The notes under the pieces were generated by a model that saw only the letters and a program-made list of their open reading frames with translations, did no database searches and had not been told where the DNA came from. The position numbers and the translations under genes are program-made. Shown piece by piece: positions 33,932 to 42,235 of a DNA stretch of 64,000 bases (positions are counted from its first letter, which is position 1; each line of letters starts with the position of its first letter). Source of the stretch: Allobosea lupini (GTDB lineage Bacteria > Pseudomonadota > Alphaproteobacteria > Rhizobiales > Beijerinckiaceae); contig NZ_FOAN01000011.1 in NCBI RefSeq assembly GCF_900109525.1, positions 1-64,000 of the forward strand, given 5' to 3'.

Positions 33932-34927
33932 TCAGAGCATGCTGGGCAGGACGCGATCCGGCGGCTTGTGCCCGTCCATGAAGGTCTTGATGTTGACGAT
34001 GACCTTCTCGCCCATGTCGGCGCGGCCCTCATGTGTGGCCGAGCCCATATGGGGCAAAACCACGACGCGGTGCTGGCGGGCGAGCTTGAGCAGGCGCGGA
34101 TTGACCGCCGGCTCGTGCTCGAACACGTCGAGCCCGGCGCCGGCGAGTTCGCCGGCTTCCAGCATGCGTGACAGGGCGGATTCGTCGACGATCTCGCCGC
34201 GAGCCGTATTCACCAGGATGGCGTCGGGCTTCATCAGCTTGAGCCGGCGGGCCGAGAGCAGGTGATAGGTCGCCGGCGTGTGCGGGCAGTTGACCGAGAC
34301 GACGTCCATGCGCGCCAGCATCTGGTCGAGAGAATCCCAATAGGTCGCGTCGAGCGCTTCCTCGATGCGCGAGTCGAGCCGGCGGCGGTTGTGGTAATGG
34401 ATCGACAGGCCGAAGGCAGCGGCGCGCCTGGCCAGCGCCTGGCCGATCCGGCCCATGCCGACGATGCCGAGGCGCTTGCCGGTGATGCGGCGGCCCAGCA
34501 TCCAGTTCGGCGACCAGCCGGCCCATTCGTCGTCGGTGATGATGCGGGCGCCCTCGGCGATGCGCCGGGCGACGGCGAGGATCAGCGCCATCGTCATGTC
34601 GGCAGTGTCGTCGGTCAGCACGCCCGGCGTGTTGGTCACGGTGATGCCACGCTGCACCGCGCTGGCGACGTCGATATTGTCGACGCCGTTGCCGAAATTG
34701 GCGATCAGGCGCAATTGCTCGCCGGCCTGGGCGATCAGCCCGGCGTCGATCTTGTCGGTCACGGTCGGGACCAGCACGTCGGCGGTCTTCATCGCCTCGA
34801 CCAACGCTGCCTGGCTCATTGGCGTGTCGTCGAGATTGAGCCTGGCGTCGAAGAGCTCACGCATGCGCGTCTCGACCACGGCCGGAAGCTTGCGCGTAAC
34901 CACGACCAGGGGCTTTTTCTTCGTCAT
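33932..34927 (-). CDS. D-glycerate dehydrogenase / hydroxypyruvate reductase-like enzyme
   Basis: A 331-aa NAD(P)-dependent 2-hydroxyacid dehydrogenase. Features: GNGVDNIDVASAVQRGI, nucleotide site GIVGMGRIGQALARRAAAFG, catalytic Arg in NTARGEIVDE, Glu in LDVFEHEP and His in LPHMGSATHE. The N-terminus (KPLVVVTRKLPAVVETRM) resembles GyaR/GhrB-type enzymes that reduce glyoxylate or hydroxypyruvate. The ATG at 34927 has GGAGCC upstream and avoids an unlikely extension. A second, more distant family member is at 12972. Confidence 0.9.
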   Translation of the reverse strand: MTKKKPLVVVTRKLPAVVETRMRELFDARLNLDDTPMSQAALVEAMKTADVLVPTVTDKIDAGLIAQAGEQLRLIANFGNGVDNIDVASAVQRGITVTNTPGVLTDDTADMTMALILAVARRIAEGARIITDDEWAGWSPNWMLGRRITGKRLGIVGMGRIGQALARRAAAFGLSIHYHNRRRLDSRIEEALDATYWDSLDQMLARMDVVSVNCPHTPATYHLLSARRLKLMKPDAILVNTARGEIVDESALSRMLEAGELAGAGLDVFEHEPAVNPRLLKLARQHRVVVLPHMGSATHEGRADMGEKVIVNIKTFMDGHKPPDRVLPSML

Positions 34928-35168
34928 GGCGGCTCCTTGATGCCCCTCAGGCTCCGATACTGCCGGCGCTGCGCCCGGCCGGGCGCGACCAGTGGCCGCA
35001 GCGTCGCCATTCCGCCTCAACCCCCCATTAACCGAGGCGCATCAGGAATTGAGTCGGGCCGTTTCGACGGTCGGCGGCCGTTTCGTTCTCTAGCAGCGTT
35101 GCGGCGGAACACAACCTGACCCTTTGGCGCTAATGCGCCGGAAGCGGGACAGGCGAGGAGTGGGTGGG

Positions 35169-35705
35169 ATGACGGTTCAGACGATGCGCGTAGCGCTCGG
35201 CCTTGTGGTTGCGGCGGGCCTGGCCCTGCCGGCGATGCCAAGCTTGGCTCAGGAGGTCGCCAACGGCCCGGTCTCCGGCCTGCCGCTGCCGCGCTATGTC
35301 AGCCTGAAGTCGGACCGCGTCAATCTGCGCGAGGGGCCCTCGAAGGAGCACCGCACCAGCTGGGTGTTCCAGCGCGCCGGCTTGCCGGTCGAGATCACCG
35401 CCGAATTCGAGACATGGCGCCGCGTGCGCGATGCCGACGGCACCGAGGGCTGGGTGCTGCACAGCCTGCTCTCGGGACGGCGCACCGTGCTGGTCTCACC
35501 CTGGTCGAAGAACAAGGGCGAAACCTTCTCGCTGCGCGAGACGACCAGCGACAGCGCGCCGGTGGTGGCGACTCTCGAGCCCGGCGTCATCGCCAATGTC
35601 CAGTCCTGCCAGAATGGCTGGTGCCGCGTCACGGTGAGCAAGATGTCCGGCTATATGAAGCAGGACCGGCTCTGGGGCGTCTATCCCAACGAGACCGTGC
35701 AGTAG
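35169..35705 (+). CDS. secreted SH3-domain protein
   Basis: A 178-aa exported protein. A signal peptide (MRVALGLVVAAGLALPAMPSLAQ) is followed by two bacterial SH3-like repeats: VSLKSDRVNLREGPSKEHRT...WRRVRDADGTEGWVLHSLL and FSLRETTSDSAPVVATLEPGV...WCRVTVSKMSGYMKQD. These domains usually bind peptidoglycan peptides, so a cell-wall role is inferred. The start at 35169 has GAGGAGTGGG upstream. It converges with irr. Confidence 0.88.
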   Translation: MTVQTMRVALGLVVAAGLALPAMPSLAQEVANGPVSGLPLPRYVSLKSDRVNLREGPSKEHRTSWVFQRAGLPVEITAEFETWRRVRDADGTEGWVLHSLLSGRRTVLVSPWSKNKGETFSLRETTSDSAPVVATLEPGVIANVQSCQNGWCRVTVSKMSGYMKQDRLWGVYPNETVQ

Positions 35706-35726
35706 TCCAGTCGCCGCGCGGAAGCC

Positions 35727-36221
35727 TCAGCCGGCGACCTTGCGCAGCCTGACGACGACGTCGACCCGGCTGATCTCGTAGCCATCGGGAGGAGGCGGCA
35801 ATTCGGCGACGTCGACCGCCGAGGCCGGGATGTCGATGACCTTGTCCTCACCATCGACGACGAAATGGTGATGGTCGCTGTTGTCGGTGTCGAAGAAGGT
35901 CTTGGCGCCGTCGATCGCGAGCTCGCGCAGCAGGCCAGCCTGCGTGAATTGATGCAGCGTATTGTAGACCGTCGCAAGCGAGACCGGCACGCGCGCCTTC
36001 ATCGCCTCCTCGTAGAGCATCTCGGCGCTGATGTGCCGGTCGCCCTTGGCGAAGAGCAGCCAGCCCAGCGAGACCCGCTGTCGCGTCGGCCGCAGGCCCA
36101 CCCGGCGCAGCTTCTGGCGCACATCGTGGAAGGGGCAGCCCTGCCGCGCGTCCGTTCCGTAGCCCTGGTCCTGCGTCAGGCCGTCCATGCCGCGCGTCGT
36201 CTCCGTGAAACCCGTCCCCAT
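35727..36221 (-). CDS. irr: iron response regulator Irr (Fur family)
   Basis: A 164-aa Fur-family regulator of haem and iron metabolism in Rhizobiales. It carries the haem regulatory Cys-Pro in RQGCPFHDVRQKL (C29-P30), the DNA-binding helix VSLATVYNTLHQF, the second haem/metal motif DNSDHHHF (H117-H119) and the diagnostic C-terminus GYEISRVDVVVRLRKVAG. Irr accumulates under iron limitation, represses iron-demanding pathways, and is degraded on haem binding. The ATG at 36221 is chosen; one at 36188 would also keep all motifs. It is divergent from fabA, a conserved rhizobial arrangement. Confidence 0.95.
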   Translation of the reverse strand: MGTGFTETTRGMDGLTQDQGYGTDARQGCPFHDVRQKLRRVGLRPTRQRVSLGWLLFAKGDRHISAEMLYEEAMKARVPVSLATVYNTLHQFTQAGLLRELAIDGAKTFFDTDNSDHHHFVVDGEDKVIDIPASAVDVAELPPPPDGYEISRVDVVVRLRKVAG

Positions 36222-36447
36222 GATCGGGACGCCATCGTTTAGATTCGATGTAAGGCCTTGGTTGTCCAGCTGCAAGCATCGCGGTGCCGCCGGCCGGCTT
36301 TGGCTCGGTGCCTTGGCAGGAAACGGGCTGCGATCTTCCACGGTAGGCCGCCCCGACCCTTTCGTTCCGCAGCGCCACCGTGTTAGGCACGTTGCATCGG
36401 GAGTTGGCCACCGGATAGCGGGCGGCCTGAATGGAGTGAAGTCGGAT

Positions 36448-36960
36448 ATGGAGCGGCAATCGTCATTCAGCTACGAGGAGATCCTCGCTTGCGGGCGCGG
36501 CGAACTCTTCGGGCCGGGCAATGCGCAGCTGCCGCTGCCGCCGATGCTGATGTTCGACCGTATCGCAGAGATCAGCGAGACCGGCGGCCCGCATGGCAAG
36601 GGCATGGTGCGCGCCGAGCTCGACGTCCGGCCGGACCTCTGGTTCTTCGACTGCCATTTCAAGGGCGATCCGGTGATGCCGGGCTGCCTCGGCCTCGATG
36701 CGCTCTGGCAGCTCACCGGCTTCTTCCTCGGCTGGCTCGGCCTGCCGGGCCGCGGCCGCGCGCTCGGCGTCGGCGAGGTCAAGTTCGCCGACCAGGTTCT
36801 GCCCTCGGTCAAGCACGTCGTCTACGGCGTCGATTTCAAGCGCGTCTTCAAGTCCAAGCTCGTCCTCGGCATCGCCGATGGCTGGCTCGAGGCCGACGGG
36901 AAGCGCATCTATACGACGACCGATATGCGCGTCGGCCTGTTCAAGCCGGAAGCAGCCTAA
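36448..36960 (+). CDS. fabA: 3-hydroxydecanoyl-ACP dehydratase/isomerase
   Basis: A 170-aa enzyme. The active site is complete with H70 in WFFDCHFKGDPVMPGCLGLD and D84, at the same numbering as in E. coli FabA. It dehydrates 3-hydroxydecanoyl-ACP and isomerises the product to the cis-3 form, starting anaerobic unsaturated fatty acid synthesis with FabB. The ATG at 36448 gives the standard start MERQSSFSYEEILACGRGEL. fabB follows after 185 bp that include a stem-loop repeat. Confidence 0.97.
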   Translation: MERQSSFSYEEILACGRGELFGPGNAQLPLPPMLMFDRIAEISETGGPHGKGMVRAELDVRPDLWFFDCHFKGDPVMPGCLGLDALWQLTGFFLGWLGLPGRGRALGVGEVKFADQVLPSVKHVVYGVDFKRVFKSKLVLGIADGWLEADGKRIYTTTDMRVGLFKPEAA

Positions 36961-36971
36961 GCAAAATAAAC

Positions 36972-37022
36972 CCGAGCGGGATGCGAAAAGTGGGCACCGG
37001 TTTTCGCTGAAATCCCGCTCGG
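36972..37022. repeat. stem-loop intergenic repeat between fabA and fabB
   Basis: Outer arms CCGAGCGGGAT / ATCCCGCTCGG (36972-36982 / 37012-37022) and inner arms GCGAAAA / TTTTCGC (36983-36989 / 37001-37007) form a long hairpin with loop GTGGGCACCGG. The inner arms and loop match the element at 13921, while the outer stem differs. Within the fabA-fabB transcript it could affect mRNA stability. Confidence 0.8.
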
Positions 37023-37145
37023 AATCATAAAGGCGATCGTCGCGCCTTGCCTTCGCTGTCCGCGCGGTCCATTTGCGCGGGTGTCGATCTATCATAGGTC
37101 CGGGGTTGGCCTCCCGGCCCGTCACCAAAGAGCCGGAGAAGCAGC

Positions 37146-38372
37146 ATGAGACGCGTTGTGGTCACCGGGATGGGCATCGTCTCGTCCATCGGCAACAATA
37201 CGCAGGAAGTGCTGGCCTCGCTGCGCGAGGCCAAGTCCGGCATCTCCTATGCTCAGGATTTCGCCGAGCACGGCTTCCGCAGCCGCGTCGCCGGCGCGCC
37301 CACGCTCGATCCTGCGACCGTGCTCGACCGCCGCGCCATGCGTTTCCATGGCGGCGGCTCGGCCTGGAACCAGGTCGCGATGGAGCAGGCCATCCGCGAT
37401 GCCGGCCTGGAAGACAAAGAAATCAGCCATGAGCGCACCGGCATCATCATGGGCTCGGGCGGCCCCTCGACCCGCGCGCTGATCGACGCCTACGACAAGG
37501 CGCGCGAGAGCGGCTCGTCCAAGAAGGTCGGTCCCTTCGCCGTGCCCAAGGGCATGTCTTCGACAGCCTCGGCGACGCTGGCGACGTGGTTCAAGATCAA
37601 GGGCGTCAACTATTCGATCTCCTCGGCCTGCGCGACCTCGAACCACTGCATCGGCAACGCCTATGAGCTGATCCAGTGGGGCAAGCAGGACGTGATCTTC
37701 GCCGGCGGCTGCGAGGAGCTAGACTGGACGCTCTCCGTGCTGTTCGACGGCATGGGCGCGATGTCGTCCGACTTCAACGAGACGCCCGCGGTCGCCTCGC
37801 GCGCCTATGACGCCCGCCGCGACGGTTTCGTCATCGCCGGCGGCGCCGGCGTCGTCGTGCTGGAGGAGCTCGAGCACGCCAAGGCCCGTGGCGCCCGCAT
37901 CTATGGCGAGATCGTCGGCTACGGCGCGTCCTCGGATGGCTACGACATGGTCGCTCCGTCCGGCGAGGGCGCGGTGCGCTGCATGCGCATGGCGCTCGAC
38001 GGCGTGAAGGCCAAGATCGACTACATCAACCCGCACGGAACCTCGACCCCGGTCGGCGACGCCAAGGAGATCGAGGCGATCCGCGAGGTCTTCGGCGCCG
38101 GCGAGAAGAGCCCGCCGATCTCGGCGACGAAGTCGCTGACCGGCCATTCGCTGGGCGCCACCGGCGTGCAGGAGGCGATCTATTCGCTGCTGATGCTCAA
38201 CAACGACTTCATCTGCGAGAGCGCCCATATCGAGGAGCTCGACCCGGCCTTTGCCGACATGCCGATCGTGCGCAAGCGCATCGACAATGCCGGCCTCGGC
38301 TGCGTGCTCTCCAACTCCTTCGGCTTCGGCGGCACCAACGCGACGATCGTGATGAAGCGTCTGGAAGCCTGA
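37146..38372 (+). CDS. fabB: 3-oxoacyl-ACP synthase I
   Basis: A 408-aa condensing enzyme with the full Cys-His-His triad: C162 in YSISSACATSNHCIG, His in INPHGTSTPVGD and His in KSLTGHSLGATGVQEAIYS, plus NSFGFGGTN near the C-terminus. It elongates cis-3-decenoyl-ACP, so with FabA it makes unsaturated fatty acids. The DUF3303 gene follows by 10 bp. Pairing with fabA beside irr supports FabB rather than FabF. Confidence 0.97.
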   Translation: MRRVVVTGMGIVSSIGNNTQEVLASLREAKSGISYAQDFAEHGFRSRVAGAPTLDPATVLDRRAMRFHGGGSAWNQVAMEQAIRDAGLEDKEISHERTGIIMGSGGPSTRALIDAYDKARESGSSKKVGPFAVPKGMSSTASATLATWFKIKGVNYSISSACATSNHCIGNAYELIQWGKQDVIFAGGCEELDWTLSVLFDGMGAMSSDFNETPAVASRAYDARRDGFVIAGGAGVVVLEELEHAKARGARIYGEIVGYGASSDGYDMVAPSGEGAVRCMRMALDGVKAKIDYINPHGTSTPVGDAKEIEAIREVFGAGEKSPPISATKSLTGHSLGATGVQEAIYSLLMLNNDFICESAHIEELDPAFADMPIVRKRIDNAGLGCVLSNSFGFGGTNATIVMKRLEA

Positions 38373-38382
38373 GGAGCGGGCC

Positions 38383-38655
38383 ATGCTCTTCATGGTGATC
38401 GAGCATTTCGACCAGGCGCGCGTGAAGGAGATCTACGCCCGCTTCCATGAGCATGGCCGGATGATGCCCGAAGGCCTGACCTATATCGACAGCTGGATCT
38501 CGGCGGATTTTGCCCGGTGTTTCCAGGTGATGCAGTGCGACGACGTCACCAAGCTGCAGGAATGGGTGCTGGCCTGGGGCGATCTCGCCCGCTTCGAGAT
38601 CGTGCCGCTGGCGAGCTCGAAGGACACGGCGGCGGCCGTGAAGAAGCACCTCTGA
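38383..38655 (+). CDS. DUF3303 family protein
   Basis: A 90-aa protein starting MLFMVIEHFDQARVKEIYAR and containing EGLTYIDSWISADFARCFQVMQCDDVTKLQEWVLAWGDLARFEIVPL, a dimeric alpha-beta barrel-like pattern. Function unknown. A GGAGCGGG ribosome-binding site and 10-bp spacing put it in the fabB transcript. It is followed 52 bp later by vapBC. Confidence 0.85.
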   Translation: MLFMVIEHFDQARVKEIYARFHEHGRMMPEGLTYIDSWISADFARCFQVMQCDDVTKLQEWVLAWGDLARFEIVPLASSKDTAAAVKKHL

Positions 38656-38656
38656 G

Positions 38657-38698
38657 GTGACAGCGGTCGTCTAGACGACTATATGCCTCGTCTAGACG
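38657..38698 (+). promoter_or_regulatory. vapBC promoter with two palindromic operators
   Basis: GTGACA (38657-38662), 17 bp, TATATG (38680-38685) resembles a sigma-70 promoter. The perfect palindrome GTCGTCTAGACGAC (38666-38679) fills the spacer, and a second copy of its core CGTCTAGACG lies at 38689-38698, centre to centre 21 bp away. This matches VapB-VapC complexes that bind two sites on one DNA face for autoregulation. Confidence 0.75.
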
Positions 38699-38707
38699 GA
38701 GCATCCG

Positions 38708-38950
38708 ATGGCTTTCCACATCCGCGATCCGAGAACGGACAAGGCCGTGCGGCAGCTCGCGGCCCGCAAGGGCGTGAGCATGACCGAGGCCGTGCGAGGC
38801 GCCGTCGAAAGCGAGCTTGCCAAGCTCGAAGAAGACAAACGGCCGATGATCGAGCGTATCCGGGACATCCAAGAGCGCGTCGCCGCCTATCCGAAGACAG
38901 GTTTGAAGGCCGACAAGGCGTTCTACGATTGGCTGTCGGGCGACGAATGA
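38708..38950 (+). CDS. vapB: VapB-type antitoxin
   Basis: An 80-aa antitoxin. The N-terminal ribbon-helix-helix-like segment reads FHIRDPRTDKAVRQLAARKGVSMTEAVRGAVESEL, as in PSK/Rv0623-type VapB proteins; the C-terminal tail (KAFYDWLSGDE) should wrap the toxin. Its stop overlaps the vapC start (ATGA). It is expected to repress its own promoter through the two palindromes upstream. Confidence 0.88.
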   Translation: MAFHIRDPRTDKAVRQLAARKGVSMTEAVRGAVESELAKLEEDKRPMIERIRDIQERVAAYPKTGLKADKAFYDWLSGDE

Positions 38951-39357
38951 TCTATGTCGACGCCTCGGCGATCGTTGCCATGATCCTGGGTGAGCCGGAC
39001 GCGGCCGATCTCGCAAGTACCCTCGATGAGGGCGAGTCCGCCATAACCTCGCCCTTGGCGATCTATGAGGCATCGCTCGCGATCGCGCGAGTCAATGCCA
39101 TTCCTGCGGCTATCGCCAGGGACGAGGTTCATCTCACCTTGAGCCGGATGTCGATTGCCGTCGCACCGATCGATGAGGGGCAGGGTCACGTCGCGGTATC
39201 CGTTTTCGACCGTTTCGGCAAAGGGCGTCATCCGGCGGCGCTCAACATGGGCGATTGTTTTGCCTATGCCTGCGCGGCCGTTCATGATGCTCGCATCCTG
39301 TTCAAGGGGCAGGATTTCAGCCAAACAGATCTGCCCTCCGCCCGCTCCGGCCCGTAA
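38947..39357 (+). CDS. vapC: VapC-type PIN-domain toxin
   Basis: A 136-aa PIN ribonuclease. Acidic active-site residues are present: D5 in MIYVDASAIVAMILGE, E41 in LAIYEASLAI and D103 in NMGDCFAYACA. VapC toxins cleave tRNA or rRNA; the target of this one is unknown. It is translationally coupled to vapB by a 4-nt overlap and ends 18 bp before fabI, an unusual setting between fatty-acid genes. Confidence 0.92.
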   Translation: MIYVDASAIVAMILGEPDAADLASTLDEGESAITSPLAIYEASLAIARVNAIPAAIARDEVHLTLSRMSIAVAPIDEGQGHVAVSVFDRFGKGRHPAALNMGDCFAYACAAVHDARILFKGQDFSQTDLPSARSGP

Positions 39358-39375
39358 ACACGAATAGTGACCCCC

Positions 39376-40209
39376 ATGCTCCCCCTGATGCACAACAAGC
39401 GCGGCCTCGTCATGGGCGTCGCCAACCAGAATTCGATCGCCTGGGGCATCGCCCGGACCTTGCATGCGCATGGCGCCGAAATGGCCTTCACCTATCAGGG
39501 CGAGGCGCTCGGCAAGCGCGTCAAGCCGCTGGCCGAGAGCATCGGCTCGACACTGGTGATTCCCTGCGATGTCGAGGACGTCACGACGGTCGATGCCGCC
39601 TTCGCCGCAATCGACGAGGCCTGGGGTGGCGATCCCGAGCGCAACACGCTCGATTTCCTGATCCACGCCATCGGCTTCTCCGACAAGAACGAGCTCAAGG
39701 GGCTCTATGCCGACACCACCCGCGAGAATTTCTCGCGCACCATGGTGATCTCCTGTTTCTCGTTCACTGAAGCGGCGAAGCGCGCGGCCGAGCGCATGCC
39801 GCAAGGCGGCAGCATGATCACGCTGACCTATGGCGGCTCGACCCGCGTGATGCCGAACTACAATGTCATGGGCGTCGCCAAGGCGGCGCTCGAAGCCAGC
39901 ATGCGCTACCTCGCTGCCGATTACGGGCCGAAAGGCATCCGCGTGAATGCGCTCTCGCCCGGGCCGGTGCGCACGCTGGCCGGCGCCGGTATTTCGGACG
40001 CGCGCGCCATGTATTCCTGGCAGCGCGCCAACTCGCCCCTGCGCAAATCGGTGACGCTGGACGAGATCGGCGGCTCGGCTCTGTATTATCTCTCTGACCT
40101 GTCAGCGGGCGTCACCGGCGACATCCACCATATCGATGCCGGCTACCACATCACCTCGATGCCGGTGCTGGACGGGCTGCGCGCCGCCGATACCGGCAAC
40201 GGCGACTGA
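39376..40209 (+). CDS. fabI: enoyl-ACP reductase FabI
   Basis: A 277-aa NADH-dependent enoyl-ACP reductase of the FabI type. It shows GLVMGVANQNSIAWGIARTL, then FLIHAIGFSDKNELKG, the active-site YNVMGVAKAALEASMRYLA (Tyr-x6-Lys) and NALSPGPVRTLAGAGI. It reduces the double bond in each elongation cycle and is the target of triclosan-type inhibitors. The ATG at 39376 is used; a GTG at 39367 is possible. It is 18 bp behind vapC and has no obvious promoter of its own in that gap. Confidence 0.96.
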   Translation: MLPLMHNKRGLVMGVANQNSIAWGIARTLHAHGAEMAFTYQGEALGKRVKPLAESIGSTLVIPCDVEDVTTVDAAFAAIDEAWGGDPERNTLDFLIHAIGFSDKNELKGLYADTTRENFSRTMVISCFSFTEAAKRAAERMPQGGSMITLTYGGSTRVMPNYNVMGVAKAALEASMRYLAADYGPKGIRVNALSPGPVRTLAGAGISDARAMYSWQRANSPLRKSVTLDEIGGSALYYLSDLSAGVTGDIHHIDAGYHITSMPVLDGLRAADTGNGD

Positions 40210-40314
40210 ACGTCGAGACACTCTTTCGCCGCGGGCGAGGCAGGGCTATCCTCGCCGTCGGTGGAACCGGGGGCGCACGCCATTGGTTCGATCAGTGAGC
40301 CATGGAGGACGCTC

Positions 40315-40560
40315 ATGGTCATGGTGAAGTACGAGATCGTCCAGCACGATGGCGGCTGGGCCTACAAGGTCGGCGACGCTCTTTCGGAAACCTTCCGCTC
40401 GCATGACGCCGCGCTGAAGGCGGCGAACAAAGCCGCTGCCCGCCAGAAGAGGCCTGGTGTCACTGACGGCATCGTCTACCAGGATGCCAAGGGCGAATGG
40501 CACGAAGAGCTGGCCGACGGCCGCGACCGGCCGACCACGCAGATCGTCGATGGCGGCTGA
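40315..40560 (+). CDS. DUF2188 domain protein
   Basis: An 81-aa protein: KYEIVQHDGGWAYKVGDALSETFRSHDAALKAANKAAARQK is the DUF2188 pattern (strand with GGW, then a helix rich in A and K). Function unknown. GGAGG six bases before the ATG at 40315 fixes the start. A GC hairpin (40234-40256) lies between it and fabI. It converges with a secreted-protein gene, eight bases apart. Confidence 0.82.
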   Translation: MVMVKYEIVQHDGGWAYKVGDALSETFRSHDAALKAANKAAARQKRPGVTDGIVYQDAKGEWHEELADGRDRPTTQIVDGG

Positions 40561-40568
40561 GGCGTTGC

Positions 40569-40949
40569 CTATCGCTGCGTGAAGAAGGTCAGCAGCACCT
40601 TGCCCTTCTCGCCGACCAGGCAGAGGAAGCGGCGCGGCTTGTCGGATTTGTCGGTCTTCAGATAGGCCTCGCCCATGATGATGCGCTTGATCGGCGTATC
40701 CTCGACCTTGGTCTCGGACACCGCGATCGTCAGCCCATCCTCGTCGATATAGATGTCCTTGATCTCGGGCTCGCGCGCCGTCAGTGCCGCCATCGCAGTC
40801 GCCTTGCAGGCGACGAGCTCCGGCGAGGACGGCTTTTCGACGGGTGCCGGCGAGGCCGGCGCAGCGTTCTGAGCGAACGCCGGCGCGGCGAGCAGGGCGA
40901 GAAGCGCGGTCGTGCAGGCGGTCTTCGTGCAGGCGGGCTTGCGGATCAT
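40569..40949 (-). CDS. small secreted protein, unknown function
   Basis: A 126-aa protein with a signal peptide (CTTALLALLAAPAFAQNAAPA) and a short mature domain (ELVACKATAMAALTAREPEIKDIYIDEDGLTIAVSETKVED and RRFLCLVGEKGKVLLTFF) with two Cys that could form a disulfide. No family role is known. The ATG at 40949 gives a normal signal peptide; an upstream start at 40997 does not. A single-gene unit upstream of metZ on the opposite side. Confidence 0.7.
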   Translation of the reverse strand: MIRKPACTKTACTTALLALLAAPAFAQNAAPASPAPVEKPSSPELVACKATAMAALTAREPEIKDIYIDEDGLTIAVSETKVEDTPIKRIIMGEAYLKTDKSDKPRRFLCLVGEKGKVLLTFFTQR

Positions 40950-41006
40950 GGGTTGAACCTCGGTTGTTGCCGAAGGTCCAACGCGCGGCCGCGACACTGG
41001 TTCGAA

Positions 41007-42200
41007 TCAGCCGTCGAGCGCCTGCTTGAGATCGGCGATGAGGTCGTCTGCATGTTCCAGCCCGATCGAAAGGCGGACCAGACCGTCGCCGACGCCCATG
41101 CTGGCGCGCACCTCCGCCGTGAAACGCTGATGCGTCGTCGTCGCCGGATGGACGATCAGGCTCTTGGCGTCACCGAGATTGTTGGAGATGCGGATCAGCC
41201 TGAGCCGGTTGAGGAAGCGGTAGGCCGCGTCCTTGCCGCCCGTAACCTCGAAGGCGATCAGCGTCGAGGGGCCGGTCATCTGCCTGGCGATGATGTCGGC
41301 CTGGGGATGGTCGGGATCGCCGATGAAGGCGACATGCGGCAGGTCCTTGCGGCCCTTGAGCCAGGTCGCGACCGCAGTCGCGTTCTGTGCCTGCTGGCGA
41401 ATGCGCAGGGGCAGCGTCTCCAGCGATTTCAGCATCACCCAACCGTTGAAGGGCGACATGGCCGGGCCGGTCTGGCGTAGATAGGTCTGAATATCGGCCT
41501 CGATCAGCGCCTTCGAGCCGAGGATAAGGCCGCCGAGGCAGCGGCCTTGGCCGTCGATGTGCTTGGTGGCGGAATAGACGACGAGATCGGCGCCGAGTTC
41601 GAGCGGGCGCTGGAAGAGTGGCGTTGCAAAGACATTGTCGACCACGAGGATGACGCCGGCCTCCTTGGCGATCGCGGCGACGGCGGCGATGTCGATCACC
41701 TCCAGCGTCGGATTGGCCGGGCTCTCCAGGAAGAGCAGCTTGGTGTTCGGCCTGATCGCAGCGCGCCAGGCGGCAATGTCGGTGCCGTCGACCAGCGTCG
41801 ATTCGACACCATAGCGCGGCAGGTGGTCCTCGATGACGTAGCGACAGGAGCCGAACAGCGCGCGTGCCGCGACGACGTGGTCACCGGCCCGCACCGGGGC
41901 CATCACCGCCGCGGTGACGGCCGCCATCCCGGTCGCGGTAGCGCGGCAGGCCTCGGCGCCCTCGAAGGCAGCCATGCGCTGCTCCAGCATGGCGACGGTC
42001 GGGTTGGAGAGGCGCCCGTACTGGAAGCCGGGGTCGGTGTTGAGGAAGCGGCCTTCGGCCTGCTCGGCGCTGTCGTAGACATGGCCCTGCGTCAGGAACA
42101 GCGCTTCCGAGGTCTCGCCGAACTGCGAACGCAGCGTGCCGGCATGGACGAGCTGGGTTTCGGGGTGCAGTGGAGGCGCGCCGGTCGCGTCGTTCGCCAT
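41007..42200 (-). CDS. metZ: O-succinylhomoserine sulfhydrylase
   Basis: A 397-aa PLP enzyme of the Cys/Met metabolism family. It shows HPETQLVHAGTLRSQFGETSEALFLTQGHVYDSAEQAEGRF, the PLP-lysine segment VYSATKHIDGQGRCLGGLIL and SLGDAKSLIVHPATTTH-like spacing (NNLGDAKSLIVHPATTTHQR). The MetZ form uses O-succinylhomoserine and sulfide to make homocysteine, the usual route in alphaproteobacteria. An inverted repeat upstream (42207-42235) covers the ribosome-binding region. No SAM-II riboswitch was found. Confidence 0.93.
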   Translation of the reverse strand: MANDATGAPPLHPETQLVHAGTLRSQFGETSEALFLTQGHVYDSAEQAEGRFLNTDPGFQYGRLSNPTVAMLEQRMAAFEGAEACRATATGMAAVTAAVMAPVRAGDHVVAARALFGSCRYVIEDHLPRYGVESTLVDGTDIAAWRAAIRPNTKLLFLESPANPTLEVIDIAAVAAIAKEAGVILVVDNVFATPLFQRPLELGADLVVYSATKHIDGQGRCLGGLILGSKALIEADIQTYLRQTGPAMSPFNGWVMLKSLETLPLRIRQQAQNATAVATWLKGRKDLPHVAFIGDPDHPQADIIARQMTGPSTLIAFEVTGGKDAAYRFLNRLRLIRISNNLGDAKSLIVHPATTTHQRFTAEVRASMGVGDGLVRLSIGLEHADDLIADLKQALDG

Positions 42201-42206
42201 GATATC

Positions 42207-42235
42207 TCGTCCGTATTGTTCGATATAACGGACGA
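42207..42235 (-). promoter_or_regulatory. inverted repeat in the metZ 5' leader
   Basis: TCGTCCGT (42207-42214) and ACGGACGA (42228-42235) form an 8-bp perfect stem with a 13-nt loop ending six bases before the metZ ATG. In the mRNA the 3' arm includes GGACGA, the likely ribosome-binding site. A second stem CGTTCG / CGAACG lies at 42257-42274. It could be a translational hairpin or a DNA operator. Confidence 0.5.
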
